From Methylophaga marina (lineage in GTDB: Bacteria > Pseudomonadota > Gammaproteobacteria > Nitrosococcales > Methylophagaceae), in NCBI RefSeq assembly GCF_030296755.1, contig NZ_AP027741.1, forward strand, positions 2,047,475-2,111,474: a stretch of 64,000 nucleotides of DNA. Reading direction: 5' to 3'. A program made the translations under genes and the position numbers. Of this stretch, positions 45,261 to 56,745 are shown piece after piece. Below the pieces are notes generated by a model. It was not told the DNA's origin. It did not search any database and was given only the letters and a program-made list of their open reading frames with translations. Within the stretch, counting starts at the first letter, position 1. The number at the start of each line of letters is the position of its first letter.

Positions 45261-46403
45261 CTAATAGGTTGAATGTTGGTTACCACGAATGAAATTCACA
45301 TCGAGTCTTCGCCACATACGACGGTAGGTCCAGAAGCTGTAGCAAATAATAATTGGCACCATGACTACCGCCACCCAAAACATAATTTTTAATGTTAACA
45401 AACTCGAGGTGGCATCCCACATAGTCAGGCTATGATTCACTGCATCACTTGATGGCATGATGAATGGGAACATAGAAAATCCAGCGGTCAGGATAATGCC
45501 CGTCAGTGTGATGGAACTGCTGATGAAAGCCCAGCCAGCACGTGAAAAGTGAGAAAATAAATACACGCCAATCATGCCCAGAAAAGCCAATATGGGCGCC
45601 AGCATCATCCATGGATACTGTTGATAATTCAGTAACCAGCCTCCCGCTTGAGTAGTGACTTGCTTCATATCGGGTGTGAAGCTTGAACTTGCCGCAGGCA
45701 TAGAGCTGACGACATAGCCATCAATACCGAAAGACACCCATAAGCCGGCTAAAGCAAAGGCAATTAATAAGGCGACTGAACTGGCCTTGGCAACTTGTGT
45801 GGCTCGCCATTCAAGACTATCCAATGTTCGAATTTGCAACCAGACAGATCCATGCATAACAATCATCAGCAAGCTGACTACGCCCGCTAACAAGGCAAAG
45901 GGATTTAATAACTGCAGGAAGCCACCGGTGTAGTTTGGACGCATCATTTCGTCAAAATAAAAGGGTACACCCAGTAATAAATTACCGAATGCCACACCAA
46001 AGATAAGTGGCGGGACAAAGCTGCCGATAAATAACCCCCAATCCCAGCTGGAACGCCAGCGTGAGTTATCCAGTTTACTTCGATAGTCAAACCCTACAGG
46101 TCGAAGAAAGAGGGCAAACAACGTTAGCATCATCGCTAAATAAAAACCTGAAAACGCCATGGCATAAACCAGGGGCCATGCAGCGAATAAGGCACCACCT
46201 GCCGTGACTAACCACACTTGGTTTCCTTCCCAGTGAGGACCGACCGTATTAATCATAATACGGCGCTCTTCATCAGTATGGCCGATAAACGGTAGTAAAA
46301 TTCCTACGCCCATATCAAAGCCATCAGTCAAGGCAAAGCCAATAAGGAGAATTCCCATCAGCAGCCACCAGATTAATTTTAATGTTTCGTAATCCAGTAC
46401 CAT
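45261..46403 (-). CDS. cydB: Cytochrome bd ubiquinol oxidase subunit II
   Basis: 380 residues with eight to nine membrane helices. Characteristic blocks are GFALTDGFDMGVGILLPFIG, VGPHWEGNQVWLVTAGGALFAAWP and FRPVGF-like segment. It is the structural partner of CydA in the high-affinity quinol oxidase. It starts 2 bases after cydA stops. Confidence 0.95.
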   Translation of the reverse strand: MVLDYETLKLIWWLLMGILLIGFALTDGFDMGVGILLPFIGHTDEERRIMINTVGPHWEGNQVWLVTAGGALFAAWPLVYAMAFSGFYLAMMLTLFALFLRPVGFDYRSKLDNSRWRSSWDWGLFIGSFVPPLIFGVAFGNLLLGVPFYFDEMMRPNYTGGFLQLLNPFALLAGVVSLLMIVMHGSVWLQIRTLDSLEWRATQVAKASSVALLIAFALAGLWVSFGIDGYVVSSMPAASSSFTPDMKQVTTQAGGWLLNYQQYPWMMLAPILAFLGMIGVYLFSHFSRAGWAFISSSITLTGIILTAGFSMFPFIMPSSDAVNHSLTMWDATSSLLTLKIMFWVAVVMVPIIICYSFWTYRRMWRRLDVNFIRGNQHSTY

Positions 46404-46405
46404 GA

Positions 46406-47968
46406 TTAGCTCCTCGCTGCTGATGTTTCGTGGTGGTAACGACCCGTGTGTAAACTGCTAGGTCCTTGCCTGATGAACCGGATCATCAGGTAAAGCTCAA
46501 CAATTAACAGCAACGTGTAAAAGACAACTAACGCTATCAGGCTGTTGTATACATCACCGGCGGACAAGGTCGATGTCGAAATATGCGTTGGTAAAATGCC
46601 ACTGATGGTCCAGGGTTGTCGACCAAATTCAGCTACAAACCAACCTGTCTCGGCGGCTATCCATGGTAAAGGTAGGCTGAACATCGCCAGACGAAGCAAC
46701 CATTTTTTCTTGTACTCTTGTCTTTTTGCACAGTGATAGAAAGACAAAAAGAACACAATCAGCATGGCAAAACCACAAGCGACCATGACTCTGAACGCCC
46801 AGAACATAGGTGCAACAGGTGGCACAGTATCACGTGCTGCCGCTTTAATTTGTTCGTCTGTCGCGTCGGTGACGTTGTTAGTATATTTCTTCAACAGTAG
46901 TCCGTAGCCCAAGTCATCTTTGACTTCATCAAACGCGGCTTTAGTTTCTTCTGTGACAGGACCTTCGCGTAATTGTTTTAATAAGGCGTAGGCTTGCATA
47001 CCATTACGAACACGGTCTTCATGTTCAGCTACCAGATCTTTAACACCCGTAACAGGTTCAGTGACTGAGCGTGTCGCAATGAGTCCCAGAAGATAAGGGA
47101 TCTTAACCGCATAGTCGGTTTCCATTGTTTCGTCATTCGGCAAGCCAAACAGTGTAAATGCGGCAGGTGGCTCTGCAGTTTCCCATTCAGCTTCAATGGC
47201 GGCTAATTTTGTTTTCTGTACATCACCTACTTCATAACCACTTTCATCACCTAGCAGAATGACTGAACATATGGCCGCCACACCAAAACCTGCTGCGACA
47301 GCAAAACTACGACGAGCAAAGCCGATATCACGCTTTCTCAATAAGTAGTAAGCACTGATACTCAGAACAAACATGGCACCAGTGACATAACCGGCAGCCA
47401 CAGTATGGATAAACTTCACCTGAGCCACAGGGTTGAAAAATACTTCGGAGAAGCTGGTCAGTTCCATACGCATAGTTTCATAATTGAACTGTGCACCGAC
47501 CGGATTTTGCATCCAGGCATTCGCCACCAGAATCCATAATGCAGAAAGATTAGACCCGAGAGCGACCAGGAAAGTGGTGGTTAAATGTTGTCGTTTGCTG
47601 AGTCTGTCCCAGCCGAGGAAAAACATACCTACAAAGGTGGACTCAAGCATGAAAGCCATCAAGCCCTCAATGGCTAGTGGGGCACCGAATATATCGCCAA
47701 CATAGTGCGAATAATAGGCCCAGTTGGTGCCAAACTGAAATTCCATAGTCAGCCCAGTCGTCACACCAAGAGCGAAGTTGATTCCGAAGAGTTTGCCCCA
47801 GAATTTTGTCATGTCTCGGTAGATTTCTTTACCGGTCATAACATAGACGGATTCCATGATCACCAGAATCCAAGAAAGCCCCAGAGTAAGTGGAACAAAA
47901 ATGAAGTGATACATTGCCGTGATGGCAAACTGCAAACGGGATAGATCGACTAGGTGTTCAGAAATCAA
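46406..47968 (-). CDS. cydA: Cytochrome bd ubiquinol oxidase subunit I
   Basis: 520 residues. Heme ligands are His near residue 20 (MYHF), a His in KFIHTVAAG, and Met in the later VMVACGF segment. The Q-loop is long, as in the E. coli (L) class, with a GLLLKKY stretch. It accepts electrons from quinol and reduces oxygen to water with high affinity, useful at low oxygen. AAGCACC-type upstream sequence gives a weak ribosome-binding site. A possible FNR-type site lies about 210 bases upstream. Confidence 0.96.
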   Translation of the reverse strand: MISEHLVDLSRLQFAITAMYHFIFVPLTLGLSWILVIMESVYVMTGKEIYRDMTKFWGKLFGINFALGVTTGLTMEFQFGTNWAYYSHYVGDIFGAPLAIEGLMAFMLESTFVGMFFLGWDRLSKRQHLTTTFLVALGSNLSALWILVANAWMQNPVGAQFNYETMRMELTSFSEVFFNPVAQVKFIHTVAAGYVTGAMFVLSISAYYLLRKRDIGFARRSFAVAAGFGVAAICSVILLGDESGYEVGDVQKTKLAAIEAEWETAEPPAAFTLFGLPNDETMETDYAVKIPYLLGLIATRSVTEPVTGVKDLVAEHEDRVRNGMQAYALLKQLREGPVTEETKAAFDEVKDDLGYGLLLKKYTNNVTDATDEQIKAAARDTVPPVAPMFWAFRVMVACGFAMLIVFFLSFYHCAKRQEYKKKWLLRLAMFSLPLPWIAAETGWFVAEFGRQPWTISGILPTHISTSTLSAGDVYNSLIALVVFYTLLLIVELYLMIRFIRQGPSSLHTGRYHHETSAARS

Positions 47969-48439
47969 GGTGCTTCTCCATCTGAAGAGTGATTAATAAT
48001 CACGTCAGCGACGGCGTCATGGTCAATGTCGTCGGGGGCGTTACTAAAAAACAAATGCCAAATAAAAAAAGTAACACGAGCTTGCAGACCAACATAATGC
48101 TAAGCTCAATTATCAATTTTCTATCAGTGAATAATTTCTTCGCCACTATTCCACCACAACATTAATTAAGAAAACATGATCTTAGTCAATTTAAGTTAAA
48201 TCAGGTTGCCAGCTTAGTTAATTTTAAGGTGGAAATCATACGCCAGATATTTTGTTAAGCAGTCTTATCAGGTTTTTATTTACAAAACTTTACAAACTTG
48301 TCACCTTTAACACGAGGGAATCACACACTCACTTTATTTAAATCGTGTTTTTTTCACAGATATGTTGTATCTGTGTTGTCTGTTAGGCTTTTATCCTGCT
48401 AACCTTCGGTGGGAATAATTTTAGGTAGATATCTCAACA
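47969..48439. promoter_or_regulatory. Divergent cydA-parE control region with an FNR-like site
   Basis: About 470 gene-free bases serve cydA (minus) and parE (plus). At 48176-48189 ATGAT-CTTA-GTCAA matches the FNR consensus TTGAT-N4-ATCAA in 8 of 10 positions. It lies about 210 bases before cydA, which is far but possible if the leader is long. The rest is AT-rich and shows no clear gene or RNA. Confidence 0.4.
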
Positions 48440-50341
48440 ATGACGAATACATACAATGCATCTGCCATTGAAGTTTTGACGGGGCTTGAGCCTGTCCGAA
48501 AACGACCAGGCATGTATACAGATACTGCTCGTCCTAACCATCTTGCCCAAGAGGTCATTGATAACAGTGTTGATGAGGCTGTGGCCGGTCATGCTAAACA
48601 GATTCAGGTAACACTACACAAAGACAATTCATTGGAAGTGAGTGATGATGGTCGAGGTATGCCCGTGGATATTCATCCCGAAGAAGGCGTGCCTGGTGTT
48701 GAGGTGATTCTGACCCGACTTCATGCTGGTGGTAAGTTTTCCAATAAGAACTACCGATTTTCAGGTGGTTTACATGGTGTGGGTGTTTCTGTTGTTAATG
48801 CATTATCGTCTCGCCTGGAAGTCAAAATTCGTCGAAATGCGACCGAGTATCAGATTGCTTTTGAAAGCGGTGCTTTAGTCGAAGCTTTAAACGAAATTGG
48901 TACTGTTGGTAAACGGAATACTGGTACTACAGTGCGATTCTGGCCAGAAGAGCCGTTTTTTGATTCACCTAAATTTTCAGTACCTAGATTACGACACGTA
49001 CTTCGGGCGAAAGCAGTGTTATGTCCGGGGTTAGTGGTCACATTTACTGATCTATCCGGAAAGGAAAAAGTTGAAGATCGCTGGTGTTATGAAGATGGAT
49101 TAAATTCTTATCTTTCCTCTGCCATGACCGATGCTCCCTGTGTCCCTGCCGCGCCTTTTGTAGGCCATATGAGTGAGGAGTCCCAGGAAGTCGACTGGGC
49201 AATGATGTGGCAGCTTGAAGCCGGTGACGAGCTGGCCGAAAGTTATGTCAATCTCATTCCCACTGCACAAGGTGGTACCCATGTTAACGGCCTACGCAGC
49301 GGTGTTTTGGAAGCACTTAGGGAATTCTGTGAGTTTCGTAACTTATTGCCGAGAGGTGTGAAGTTAGCACCGGAAGATGTTTGGGAACGCTGTTGTTATG
49401 TGTTGTCCGTCAAGTTGGAGGACCCACAGTTTTCAGGACAGACCAAAGAACGTTTATCTTCTCGTCAGTGTGCTGGCTTTGTGTCTGGTGTAGTCAAAGA
49501 TGCCTTTAGTTTGTGGCTGAACCATCACGTGGAAGATGGCGAAAAAATAGCTGATTTGGCGATCAATAACGCTCAGTCCAGATTAAAACAAGCAAAAAAA
49601 GTGGTCCGAAAACGGGTACAGTCCGGCCCAGCTCTACCGGGTAAGTTAGCGGATTGTGCTTCACAGGACCCATCCCGTACAGAATTATTTTTAGTTGAAG
49701 GGGACTCGGCTGGCGGCAGTGCCAAGCAAGGGCGAAACCGTGAGTTTCAGGCGATTATGCCTCTACGCGGCAAAATTCTGAATACCTGGGAAGTTGAGCC
49801 TGGACAAGTCCTGGCATCTCAGGAAGTCCATGATATTGCGGTCGCTATTGGTGTGGATCCGGGGTCTGATGATTTGTCCGGTCTGCGCTATGGCAAGATT
49901 TGCATATTAGCCGATGCGGATTCTGATGGTGCTCATATCGCTACCTTGTTATGTGCCCTCTTTGTCAGACATTTCCGTCCTCTGGTGGAAGCTGGCCATA
50001 TCTGCGTGGCGATGCCACCGTTATATCGCATCGATGTGGGCAAGCAGGTGTTCTATGCCTTGGATGATGAAGAACGCCAGATTATTCTGGATCGAATTGA
50101 AAAAGAAAAAATCAAAGGTAAAGTCAGTACGCAGCGCTTTAAAGGGTTAGGGGAAATGAATCCCATGCAGTTACGTGAGACGACTATGGCGCCTGATACC
50201 CGCCGTCTAATTCGACTTACCATTAATGCCGAAGACGATACGATGATGACCTTGGACAAACTGCTAGCCAAAAAACGGGCTGGTGATCGTAAGTCTTGGC
50301 TTGAGCAACATGGTGACTTAGCCGATTTGGCTGCTTTATAA
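48440..50341 (+). CDS. parE: DNA topoisomerase IV subunit B
   Basis: 633 residues. GHKL ATPase motifs (VIDNSVDEAVAG, DDGRGMPVDIH, GLHGVGVSVVNALSSRL), the transducer domain, then the TOPRIM region (EGDSAGGSAKQGRNREFQAIMPLRGKILN, DADSDGAHI) and the C-terminal RFKGLGEMNP. It provides the ATPase of the topoisomerase that decatenates daughter chromosomes. It is followed 20 bases later by parC. Confidence 0.97.
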   Translation: MTNTYNASAIEVLTGLEPVRKRPGMYTDTARPNHLAQEVIDNSVDEAVAGHAKQIQVTLHKDNSLEVSDDGRGMPVDIHPEEGVPGVEVILTRLHAGGKFSNKNYRFSGGLHGVGVSVVNALSSRLEVKIRRNATEYQIAFESGALVEALNEIGTVGKRNTGTTVRFWPEEPFFDSPKFSVPRLRHVLRAKAVLCPGLVVTFTDLSGKEKVEDRWCYEDGLNSYLSSAMTDAPCVPAAPFVGHMSEESQEVDWAMMWQLEAGDELAESYVNLIPTAQGGTHVNGLRSGVLEALREFCEFRNLLPRGVKLAPEDVWERCCYVLSVKLEDPQFSGQTKERLSSRQCAGFVSGVVKDAFSLWLNHHVEDGEKIADLAINNAQSRLKQAKKVVRKRVQSGPALPGKLADCASQDPSRTELFLVEGDSAGGSAKQGRNREFQAIMPLRGKILNTWEVEPGQVLASQEVHDIAVAIGVDPGSDDLSGLRYGKICILADADSDGAHIATLLCALFVRHFRPLVEAGHICVAMPPLYRIDVGKQVFYALDDEERQIILDRIEKEKIKGKVSTQRFKGLGEMNPMQLRETTMAPDTRRLIRLTINAEDDTMMTLDKLLAKKRAGDRKSWLEQHGDLADLAAL

Positions 50342-50361
50342 ATGATGAAGAGATATAACCC

Positions 50362-52599
50362 ATGACTACTTTCGTCGATGATTTGGAGAATATGCCGCTA
50401 CGCGATTTCACTGAAAAAGCGTATCTGGATTATTCGATGTATGTCATTCTGGATCGTGCATTGCCGCATATTGGTGATGGTTTAAAACCTGTTCAGCGTC
50501 GGATTATTTATGCGATGTCTGAGCTTGGATTGAGTGCCTTATCCAAGCATAAAAAGTCAGCTAGAACAGTGGGTGATGTATTAGGTAAATACCATCCTCA
50601 TGGTGACTCTGCCTGTTACGAAGCCATGGTATTAATGGCACAGCCATTTTCTTATCGTTATCCTCTAGTCGATGGGCAAGGTAACTGGGGCTCGATTGAT
50701 GATCCTAAGTCTTTTGCTGCAATGCGTTATACAGAAGCGCGTCTGGCAGCGTATTCACAGGTTCTGTTAAGTGAGTTAGGACAGGGGACTGCGGACTGGA
50801 TACCTAATTTTGATGGCACCATGGATGAGCCAGCATTACTGCCAGCTCGATTACCGAATCTATTATTGAATGGTACGACTGGGATAGCGGTCGGTATGGC
50901 GACCGATGTGCCCCCTCATAATCTTCGCGAAGTAGTGAATGCCTGCTTACGCTTATTAAAATCACCAAAAAGCACATTAGACGATCTGCTTGAAGATATT
51001 CAGGGCCCAGACTTCCCAACAGGTGCCGAGATCGTTTCCGGCCGCGATGAGATTCATAAAATATATGCCACAGGCCATGGTTCAATAAAACAGCGTGCCT
51101 GTTATAAAAAAGAAGAGGGGGAAATCATTATTCATGAATTGCCCTACCAGGTTTCAGGCGCCAAAGTACTAGAACAAATTGCCGCACAGATGCAGGCCAA
51201 AAAATTACCGATGGTCGCTGATTTACGTGATGAGTCAGATCATGAAAATCCCGTGCGACTGGTGATTATGCCCCGCTCAAACAGAGTGGATATTGAGAGT
51301 TTAATGTCACATCTGTTTGCGACTACAGATTTAGAACGCAGCTATCGTGTCAATATGAACATGATTGGAATGGATGGCCGTCCTCAGGTGAAAAATCTGC
51401 TGGATATGCTGCAGGAGTGGCTCAGTTATCGGGTTGAAACGGTTCGTCGTCGTCTACAGTATCGCCTGGATAAAGTGCTGGATCGCATGCACGTGCTGGA
51501 AGGCTTACTCGTGGCCTACCTCAATATCGATGAGGTAATAGCCATTATCCGCACTGAGGATGAGCCGAAAGCCGTGATGATGGAGCGCTTCGGAATCTCG
51601 GACAGACAAGCTGAAGCTATATTAGAACTACGTTTACGCCATTTAGCCAAGCTGGAAGAGATGAAAATCCGTGGCGAAATGGATGAGTTGAGTAAAGAAC
51701 GGAAACAACTCGAATTATTATTAGGCTCAGATACTCGACTGAAAACACTTATTCGTAAAGAATTGACGGCAGATGCTGAAAAGTATGGTGACGACCGACG
51801 ATCACGGATTATAGAGCGACAAGCTGCAAAAGCACTGAATGCCACCGAATTATTACCCACTGAACCTTTAACCATTGTGCTGTCTGAAAGTGGTTGGGTG
51901 CGTGCAGCCAAAGGTCATGATGTGGATCCGGCTTCATTAAACTTCCGTACCGGTGATCGCTATTTTGCGTCAGTAAAAGCCAGAAGTAATCAACAGATTG
52001 TGTTTCTGGATGACAGTGGTCGTAGTTATTCTCTCGGTGCTCATACCTTACCCTCTGCGAGGGGGCAGGGTGAACCATTGAGTGGGCGGTTACAATCACC
52101 TCCTGAGGCCAGGTTTGTCGCCGTTCTTACGGTTGAGTCGGAACAATCGGTGCTGCTAACCAATACGGCAGGTTATGGTTTTATTACTCAACTCGATAAT
52201 TTGATCGCTAAAAATAAAGCGGGCAAGGCCATATTTAATATTCCAAAAGGCGCCTCACTGCTGCCACCGTTATTTATAAACAGCAAGGATACACGCGTTG
52301 CCGTGGCTTCCGGAGATGGACGTTTATTGGTTTTTCCTGCAGATGACATTCCAGAAATGAACAAGGGCAAAGGCGTCCGACTCATTAATATTCCACAGGC
52401 AAAATTCACTTCGGGTCAAGAATGGATGCAAGCGGTCGTTATTGTACCTAATGAACAGGGCCTGACCTTACACGCTGGCAGACGCCACTTAACCTTGAAA
52501 GCCACGGATCTGGAGCATTACCAAGGCAGTCGAGGCAAAAGAGGACATAAACTCCCTCGTGGTTTACAAAAAGTCAGTGAGATGGAAGTCGCTGAATAA
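50362..52599 (+). CDS. parC: DNA topoisomerase IV subunit A
   Basis: 745 residues. The catalytic Tyr is at position 123 ([10 protein letters not shown]). The quinolone-resistance region reads [16 protein letters not shown] with Ser83 and Glu87, equal to the unmutated Ser80 and Glu84 of E. coli. The C-terminal beta-pinwheel domain is present. It cuts and rejoins both DNA strands with ParE. Confidence 0.97.
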   Translation: MTTFVDDLENMPLRDFTEKAYLDYSMYVILDRALPHIGDGLKPVQRRIIYAMSELGLSALSKHKKSARTVGDVLGKYHPHGDSACYEAMVLMAQPFSYRYPLVDGQGNWGSIDDPKSFAAMRYTEARLAAYSQVLLSELGQGTADWIPNFDGTMDEPALLPARLPNLLLNGTTGIAVGMATDVPPHNLREVVNACLRLLKSPKSTLDDLLEDIQGPDFPTGAEIVSGRDEIHKIYATGHGSIKQRACYKKEEGEIIIHELPYQVSGAKVLEQIAAQMQAKKLPMVADLRDESDHENPVRLVIMPRSNRVDIESLMSHLFATTDLERSYRVNMNMIGMDGRPQVKNLLDMLQEWLSYRVETVRRRLQYRLDKVLDRMHVLEGLLVAYLNIDEVIAIIRTEDEPKAVMMERFGISDRQAEAILELRLRHLAKLEEMKIRGEMDELSKERKQLELLLGSDTRLKTLIRKELTADAEKYGDDRRSRIIERQAAKALNATELLPTEPLTIVLSESGWVRAAKGHDVDPASLNFRTGDRYFASVKARSNQQIVFLDDSGRSYSLGAHTLPSARGQGEPLSGRLQSPPEARFVAVLTVESEQSVLLTNTAGYGFITQLDNLIAKNKAGKAIFNIPKGASLLPPLFINSKDTRVAVASGDGRLLVFPADDIPEMNKGKGVRLINIPQAKFTSGQEWMQAVVIVPNEQGLTLHAGRRHLTLKATDLEHYQGSRGKRGHKLPRGLQKVSEMEVAE

Positions 52600-52757
52600 A
52601 CGTCATGATGATGACAGTGCCGTCACATCAGATTAGGTAGGCTATGTAAGATTACCTCACGGCATAGTTGGTTTACCTGAATGTATAATGATCGCAGCTC
52701 AATCTTGTTAAGATATGAGTGCCTAAATAACAAGAGCTTAAAGACCAAAACAATCTA

Positions 52758-53504
52758 ATGAAAATCCTGATAAGCAATGATGATGGCTACATGTCGAAAG
52801 GCATCCGCACACTGGCAAAGGCTATGGCAGAACTAGGGGAGATAACCGTTGTCGCACCAGACAGAAATCGCAGCGGTGCCAGCAATTCACTGACATTGGA
52901 AAACCCGCTCAGACTGGAGAGACAAGAAGATGGCGTATACAGAGTAGAAGGAACGCCCACTGACTGTGTGCATCTGGCCATTACCGGATTACTCGATGAT
53001 GAACCCGATATGGTGGTATCAGGTATTAATTCTGGCGCTAACCTGGGTGATGATGTGCTTTACTCCGGTACTGTGGCAGCGGCGATGGAAGGGCGTTTCC
53101 TAGGGCTACCAGCCATTGCGATATCACTGACATCACATAATGGAACACACTATGAAACAGCGGCCTGGGTCGCCAAAAAGTTGGTCGCTCAGTTAAAACT
53201 CTCTGCTTTGCCGGCTGATACCATTCTTAATGTCAATGTGCCCGATTTACCGATAGATGAAATTACAGGTATCGAAAGCACCAGACTGGGCCATCGTCAT
53301 AAAGCTGAACCTGTTATCAAAGAAACGGATCCTCGTGGTCGTGCAATGTACTGGATCGGTCCGGCAGGTGAAGAGGAAGATGCAGGACCTGGCACTGACT
53401 TTGATGCTATTCGCCGGGGAGCTGTGTCAGTCACCCCCTTACAAATTGATTTAACACGCTACGATGCTATTGATGGCGTTGCCAACTGGTTGAAAGATAT
53501 TTGA
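52758..53504 (+). CDS. surE: 5'/3'-nucleotidase SurE
   Basis: 248 residues. The metal site ISNDDGY at the N-terminus, SGASNSLT, and [27 protein letters not shown] are typical. It removes phosphate from nucleoside monophosphates and is used in stationary phase and stress. First gene of surE-pcm-yqaA-nlpD; one base separates it from pcm. Confidence 0.96.
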   Translation: MKILISNDDGYMSKGIRTLAKAMAELGEITVVAPDRNRSGASNSLTLENPLRLERQEDGVYRVEGTPTDCVHLAITGLLDDEPDMVVSGINSGANLGDDVLYSGTVAAAMEGRFLGLPAIAISLTSHNGTHYETAAWVAKKLVAQLKLSALPADTILNVNVPDLPIDEITGIESTRLGHRHKAEPVIKETDPRGRAMYWIGPAGEEEDAGPGTDFDAIRRGAVSVTPLQIDLTRYDAIDGVANWLKDI

Positions 53505-53505
53505 G

Positions 53506-54165
53506 ATGAAAACCGACTACCGAGGCATCGGCATGACCTCTCAGCGAACGCGTGATCGGCTGGTGGCCAGATTGCAGGAGCGAGGGATTAAAAATAGTGA
53601 TGTGTTGTCTGTCATTCGTGAGATGCCAAGACATCTATTTGTGGATGAAGCCTTAGCGAGCCGGGCATACGAAGATACTGCCTTACCTATTGGTCATGGG
53701 CAGACCATTTCTCAACCGTATATTGTCGCTAAAATGACCGAGATTTTATTAGAGGGTGGTCCTCGTCAAAAAATTCTAGAGGTCGGTACTGGCTCGGGTT
53801 ATCAAACCGCGGTGTTATCCAAACTTGTCGAACGGGTATACAGTGTTGAGCGTATTTCGCCGTTACAAAATCAAGCGCGTGAACGTTTTTATCAATTAAA
53901 ACTCAATAATATTAAACTCAAACACAGTGATGGAAACTGGGGGTGGGAATGGTATGCGCCTTATGACGCTATTATTGTGACCTGTGCACCGGAACACATT
54001 CCATTAGAGTTATTAAAACAACTGGCTCCTGGAGGACGCTTGGTGATTCCTGTCGGCAGCAGCCAAGGACAGTCATTGCGTGTGATAGATCGTGAAGGCG
54101 ACAGGTATGAGGAAACGGAATTAGACCCTGTCAGTTTTGTCCCATTATTGAGTGGTCAGATTTAA
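53506..54165 (+). CDS. pcm: Protein-L-isoaspartate O-methyltransferase
   Basis: 219 residues with the SAM-binding motif [19 protein letters not shown], the family block [36 protein letters not shown] and the late IPVGSSQGQ. It repairs isoaspartyl residues in aged proteins. ATG 53506 is used; ATG 53533 is an in-frame alternative. Adjacent to surE as in most Gammaproteobacteria. Confidence 0.95.
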   Translation: MKTDYRGIGMTSQRTRDRLVARLQERGIKNSDVLSVIREMPRHLFVDEALASRAYEDTALPIGHGQTISQPYIVAKMTEILLEGGPRQKILEVGTGSGYQTAVLSKLVERVYSVERISPLQNQARERFYQLKLNNIKLKHSDGNWGWEWYAPYDAIIVTCAPEHIPLELLKQLAPGGRLVIPVGSSQGQSLRVIDREGDRYEETELDPVSFVPLLSGQI

Positions 54166-54740
54166 TGCGATTATTTTCTGGTTTGTATGCACGAGTGATG
54201 ATTTGGGCTCGACATAAATATGCGACCTATTGGTTAGCGTTAGTCAGTTTCACTGAGTCTTCGTGTTTTCTGGTTCCACCTGATGTGATGTTGGCACCCA
54301 TGACCTTAGCAAGGCCTGAGCGAGCATGGTTTTTGGCGATGCTGACCACCGTGACTTCGGTATTGGGGGGATTGTTAGGTTATTTTATTGGTTTATTTGC
54401 GTTCAATATGGCTGAACCACTCTTGATATCACTAGGCTATATGGATGCGTATATTCATGCGGCAGAGTGGTTTGACCAGTGGGGTATTTGGGCCATATTT
54501 CTGGCCGGGTTTACCCCCATACCGTTCAAAATATTCACTATAGCAGCAGGTGCCGCCAATATGGCACTGATACCGTTCTTGCTCGGCTCGTTTGTTGGTC
54601 GAGGAATGCGTTTCTTTTTAGTGGCTGGTCTGATGCGCTGGGGTGGGCCTGAATTGGAATCCAAACTCCATCTATGGGTAGACCGACTAGGTTGGTTCAC
54701 TGTTCTGGGTTTGGTGATAGGTTATTTTATATTCGTATAG
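54165..54740 (+). CDS. YqaA-family (DedA/SNARE-associated-like) membrane protein
   Basis: 191 residues with four to five hydrophobic segments. It matches the VTT/DedA domain: FTESSCFLVPPDVMLAPM, FIGLFAF, and FLAGFTPIPFKIFTIAAGAANM. DedA relatives take part in lipid carrier transport and envelope homeostasis. It overlaps pcm by one base and is followed by nlpD after 4 bases. Confidence 0.85.
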   Translation: MRLFSGLYARVMIWARHKYATYWLALVSFTESSCFLVPPDVMLAPMTLARPERAWFLAMLTTVTSVLGGLLGYFIGLFAFNMAEPLLISLGYMDAYIHAAEWFDQWGIWAIFLAGFTPIPFKIFTIAAGAANMALIPFLLGSFVGRGMRFFLVAGLMRWGGPELESKLHLWVDRLGWFTVLGLVIGYFIFV

Positions 54741-54744
54741 ACAT

Positions 54745-55545
54745 ATGCAATGGATCGGGCCGCTACTGCTGATTTTTTTATTATCCTCATGTGGTGGGGG
54801 CAGTAGAGCATTAGCCCCTGTTGGCTCTTATGGTTACGATAGCAGTCAACGGAAAATAACCTCACCTCCTTCTTCATATACCGTAAAAAAAGGCGACACA
54901 CTGTATTCCATTAGCTGGCGATATGGCATGGATTATAAGGAGCTGGCGCGAATTAATGGTATTCGTTCGCCTTACACCATCTACGTTGGGCAAAAGCTTA
55001 AATTCAAACGATCCACTACCAGCACAAGGACAGCATCCAGCTCGACCTCCAATAAAGGAAAAGCGGTCACAAAACCGAGTTCTACGTCATCAAAACCCAA
55101 AGTGACAAAACCCACCACATCCACTAAACCGGCCAAATCTTCAACGACGACGTCCAGCTATAGCGGTAATCAGAATTTACAATGGCGTTGGCCAACAGAT
55201 GGTGTAGTGATTGGTTCCTATTCCAATAGCAGCTCTGGAGGCAAGGGTATCGATATCTCAGGTAAAGCCGGACAGCCTGTTATCGCGGCTGCTTCAGGCA
55301 AAGTTGTATACAGTGGGAATGGACTTCCAAGATATGGCAACTTACTGATTATAAAGCATAATGATGTTTACCTGAGCGCCTATGCTCATAATGAAAGTTT
55401 GCTGGTCAAAGAAGGCCAAATAGTCAAGTCCGGTCAAAAGATAGCCACGTTGGGGCGCACCGGTACTCAGCGATATCAATTACATTTTGAAATACGTCGA
55501 AATGGCAAACCTGTCGACCCACAACGCTTCTTACCTAAACGATAA
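54745..55545 (+). CDS. nlpD: NlpD-like lipoprotein, murein hydrolase activator
   Basis: 266 residues. The lipoprotein signal LLSSC-GGG is followed by a LysM domain (SYTVKKGDTLYSISWRYGMDYKELARINGI), a Ser/Thr/Lys-rich linker, and a C-terminal M23-like domain in which the metal-binding residues look degenerate (GKGIDISGK where active enzymes have HxGxD). That fits NlpD, which activates amidase AmiC at division. rpoS, its usual neighbour, does not follow; prfB does. Confidence 0.92.
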   Translation: MQWIGPLLLIFLLSSCGGGSRALAPVGSYGYDSSQRKITSPPSSYTVKKGDTLYSISWRYGMDYKELARINGIRSPYTIYVGQKLKFKRSTTSTRTASSSTSNKGKAVTKPSSTSSKPKVTKPTTSTKPAKSSTTTSSYSGNQNLQWRWPTDGVVIGSYSNSSSGGKGIDISGKAGQPVIAAASGKVVYSGNGLPRYGNLLIIKHNDVYLSAYAHNESLLVKEGQIVKSGQKIATLGRTGTQRYQLHFEIRRNGKPVDPQRFLPKR

Positions 55546-55636
55546 AAGTGGGGTACGCCATTTTTATGACAAATCAGCTACAATATGGGGCTTGCCGGAT
55601 TCGCCGGTGTTCAATCAAATTTACTAGAGGTTACCT

Positions 55637-56732
55637 TTGGAACTAGGCGCAACGATGCAGCGAATCAAAGACCTACGAGATCGTAGTGACGATCTTAGGG
55701 GGTATCTTTGACTATGATGAGAAAGCTGAAAGATTAATTGAAGTCACGCGCGAGCTGGAATCTCCCAGTGTTTGGGAAAATCCAGACATGGCTCAGAAAT
55801 TAGGGCAGGAACGTGCCAGTTTAGAAAAAATTGTCACGACTTTATCTGGCCATCGTGAAATGCTGGATGATGCAAAAGAACTACTCGAATTAGCAGTTGA
55901 GGATAATGATCAGGCCACGTTTGATGCAATCCAGGCTGATCTGAATGAATTAGAAAAAGGTTTGGAAAAGCTGGAATTCCAACGCATGTTTTCCGGTAAG
56001 CTGGATAAAAATAATGCGTATCTGGATATCCAGTCTGGCTCTGGTGGTACCGAAGCCCAGGACTGGGCAAATATGATTTTGCGTATGTATCTGCGTTGGG
56101 GCGAATCACAAGACTATAAAGTCGAGTTGATGGAAGTGTCAGCGGGTGAGGTTGCCGGTATCAAAAGTGCCACTGTCCGATTCGAAGGTGAATATGCCTT
56201 TGGTATGTTGCGTACAGAAACCGGTGTACATCGTCTTGTCCGTAAATCACCCTTTGATTCAGGGGCTCGTCGTCACACTTCTTTTGCATCTGTATTCGTT
56301 TATCCAGAAGTGGATGAAACTATCGAGATTGATATCAATCCGGCTGATCTGAGAACGGATACTTATCGTTCCAGTGGTGCTGGTGGTCAGCATGTTAATA
56401 CCACTGACTCGGCTGTCCGTATTACTCACGTACCGACTAATACCGTAGTGCAATGTCAGACAGAACGCTCACAGCATCAGAACAGAGATCGCGCAATGAA
56501 CCAGTTACGTGCCAAGCTGTACGAACTGGAGTTAATGAAACAAAATGAAGTGAAACAGGCTGCTGAAGAGTCGAAGTCAGACATCGGCTGGGGCAGTCAG
56601 ATACGTTCTTATGTGCTCGATCAGTCTCGCATCAAAGACCTGCGTACCGGTGTTGAAACCGGTAATACACAAGCGGTGTTGGATGGTGACTTAGACCCAT
56701 TTATCGAAGCCTCACTCAAATCAGGATTATAA
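55637..56732 (+). CDS. prfB: Peptide chain release factor 2 (programmed +1 frameshift)
   Basis: RF2 ends translation at UGA and UAA. The gene begins at TTG 55637 (AGAGG at 55626-55630) or in-frame ATG 55655, reads to an in-frame TGA at 55709-55711, then continues in the +1 frame from GAC. The joined N-terminus is typical ([27 protein letters not shown]). The GGQ motif appears as [10 protein letters not shown], and the anticodon-like tripeptide is SPF (RKSPFDS). The upstream frame is short and autoregulatory. The following lysS starts 14 bases later. Confidence 0.96.
55694..55712 (+). promoter_or_regulatory. RF2 autoregulatory +1 frameshift site
   Basis: CTTAGGGGGTATCTTTGAC: a Shine-Dalgarno-like AGGGGG lies 3 bases before the CTT-TGA-C slip site. 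Low RF2 slows termination at TGA and favours the shift that makes more RF2. Confidence 0.95.
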
Positions 56733-56745
56733 GCTGGAAACCCGA

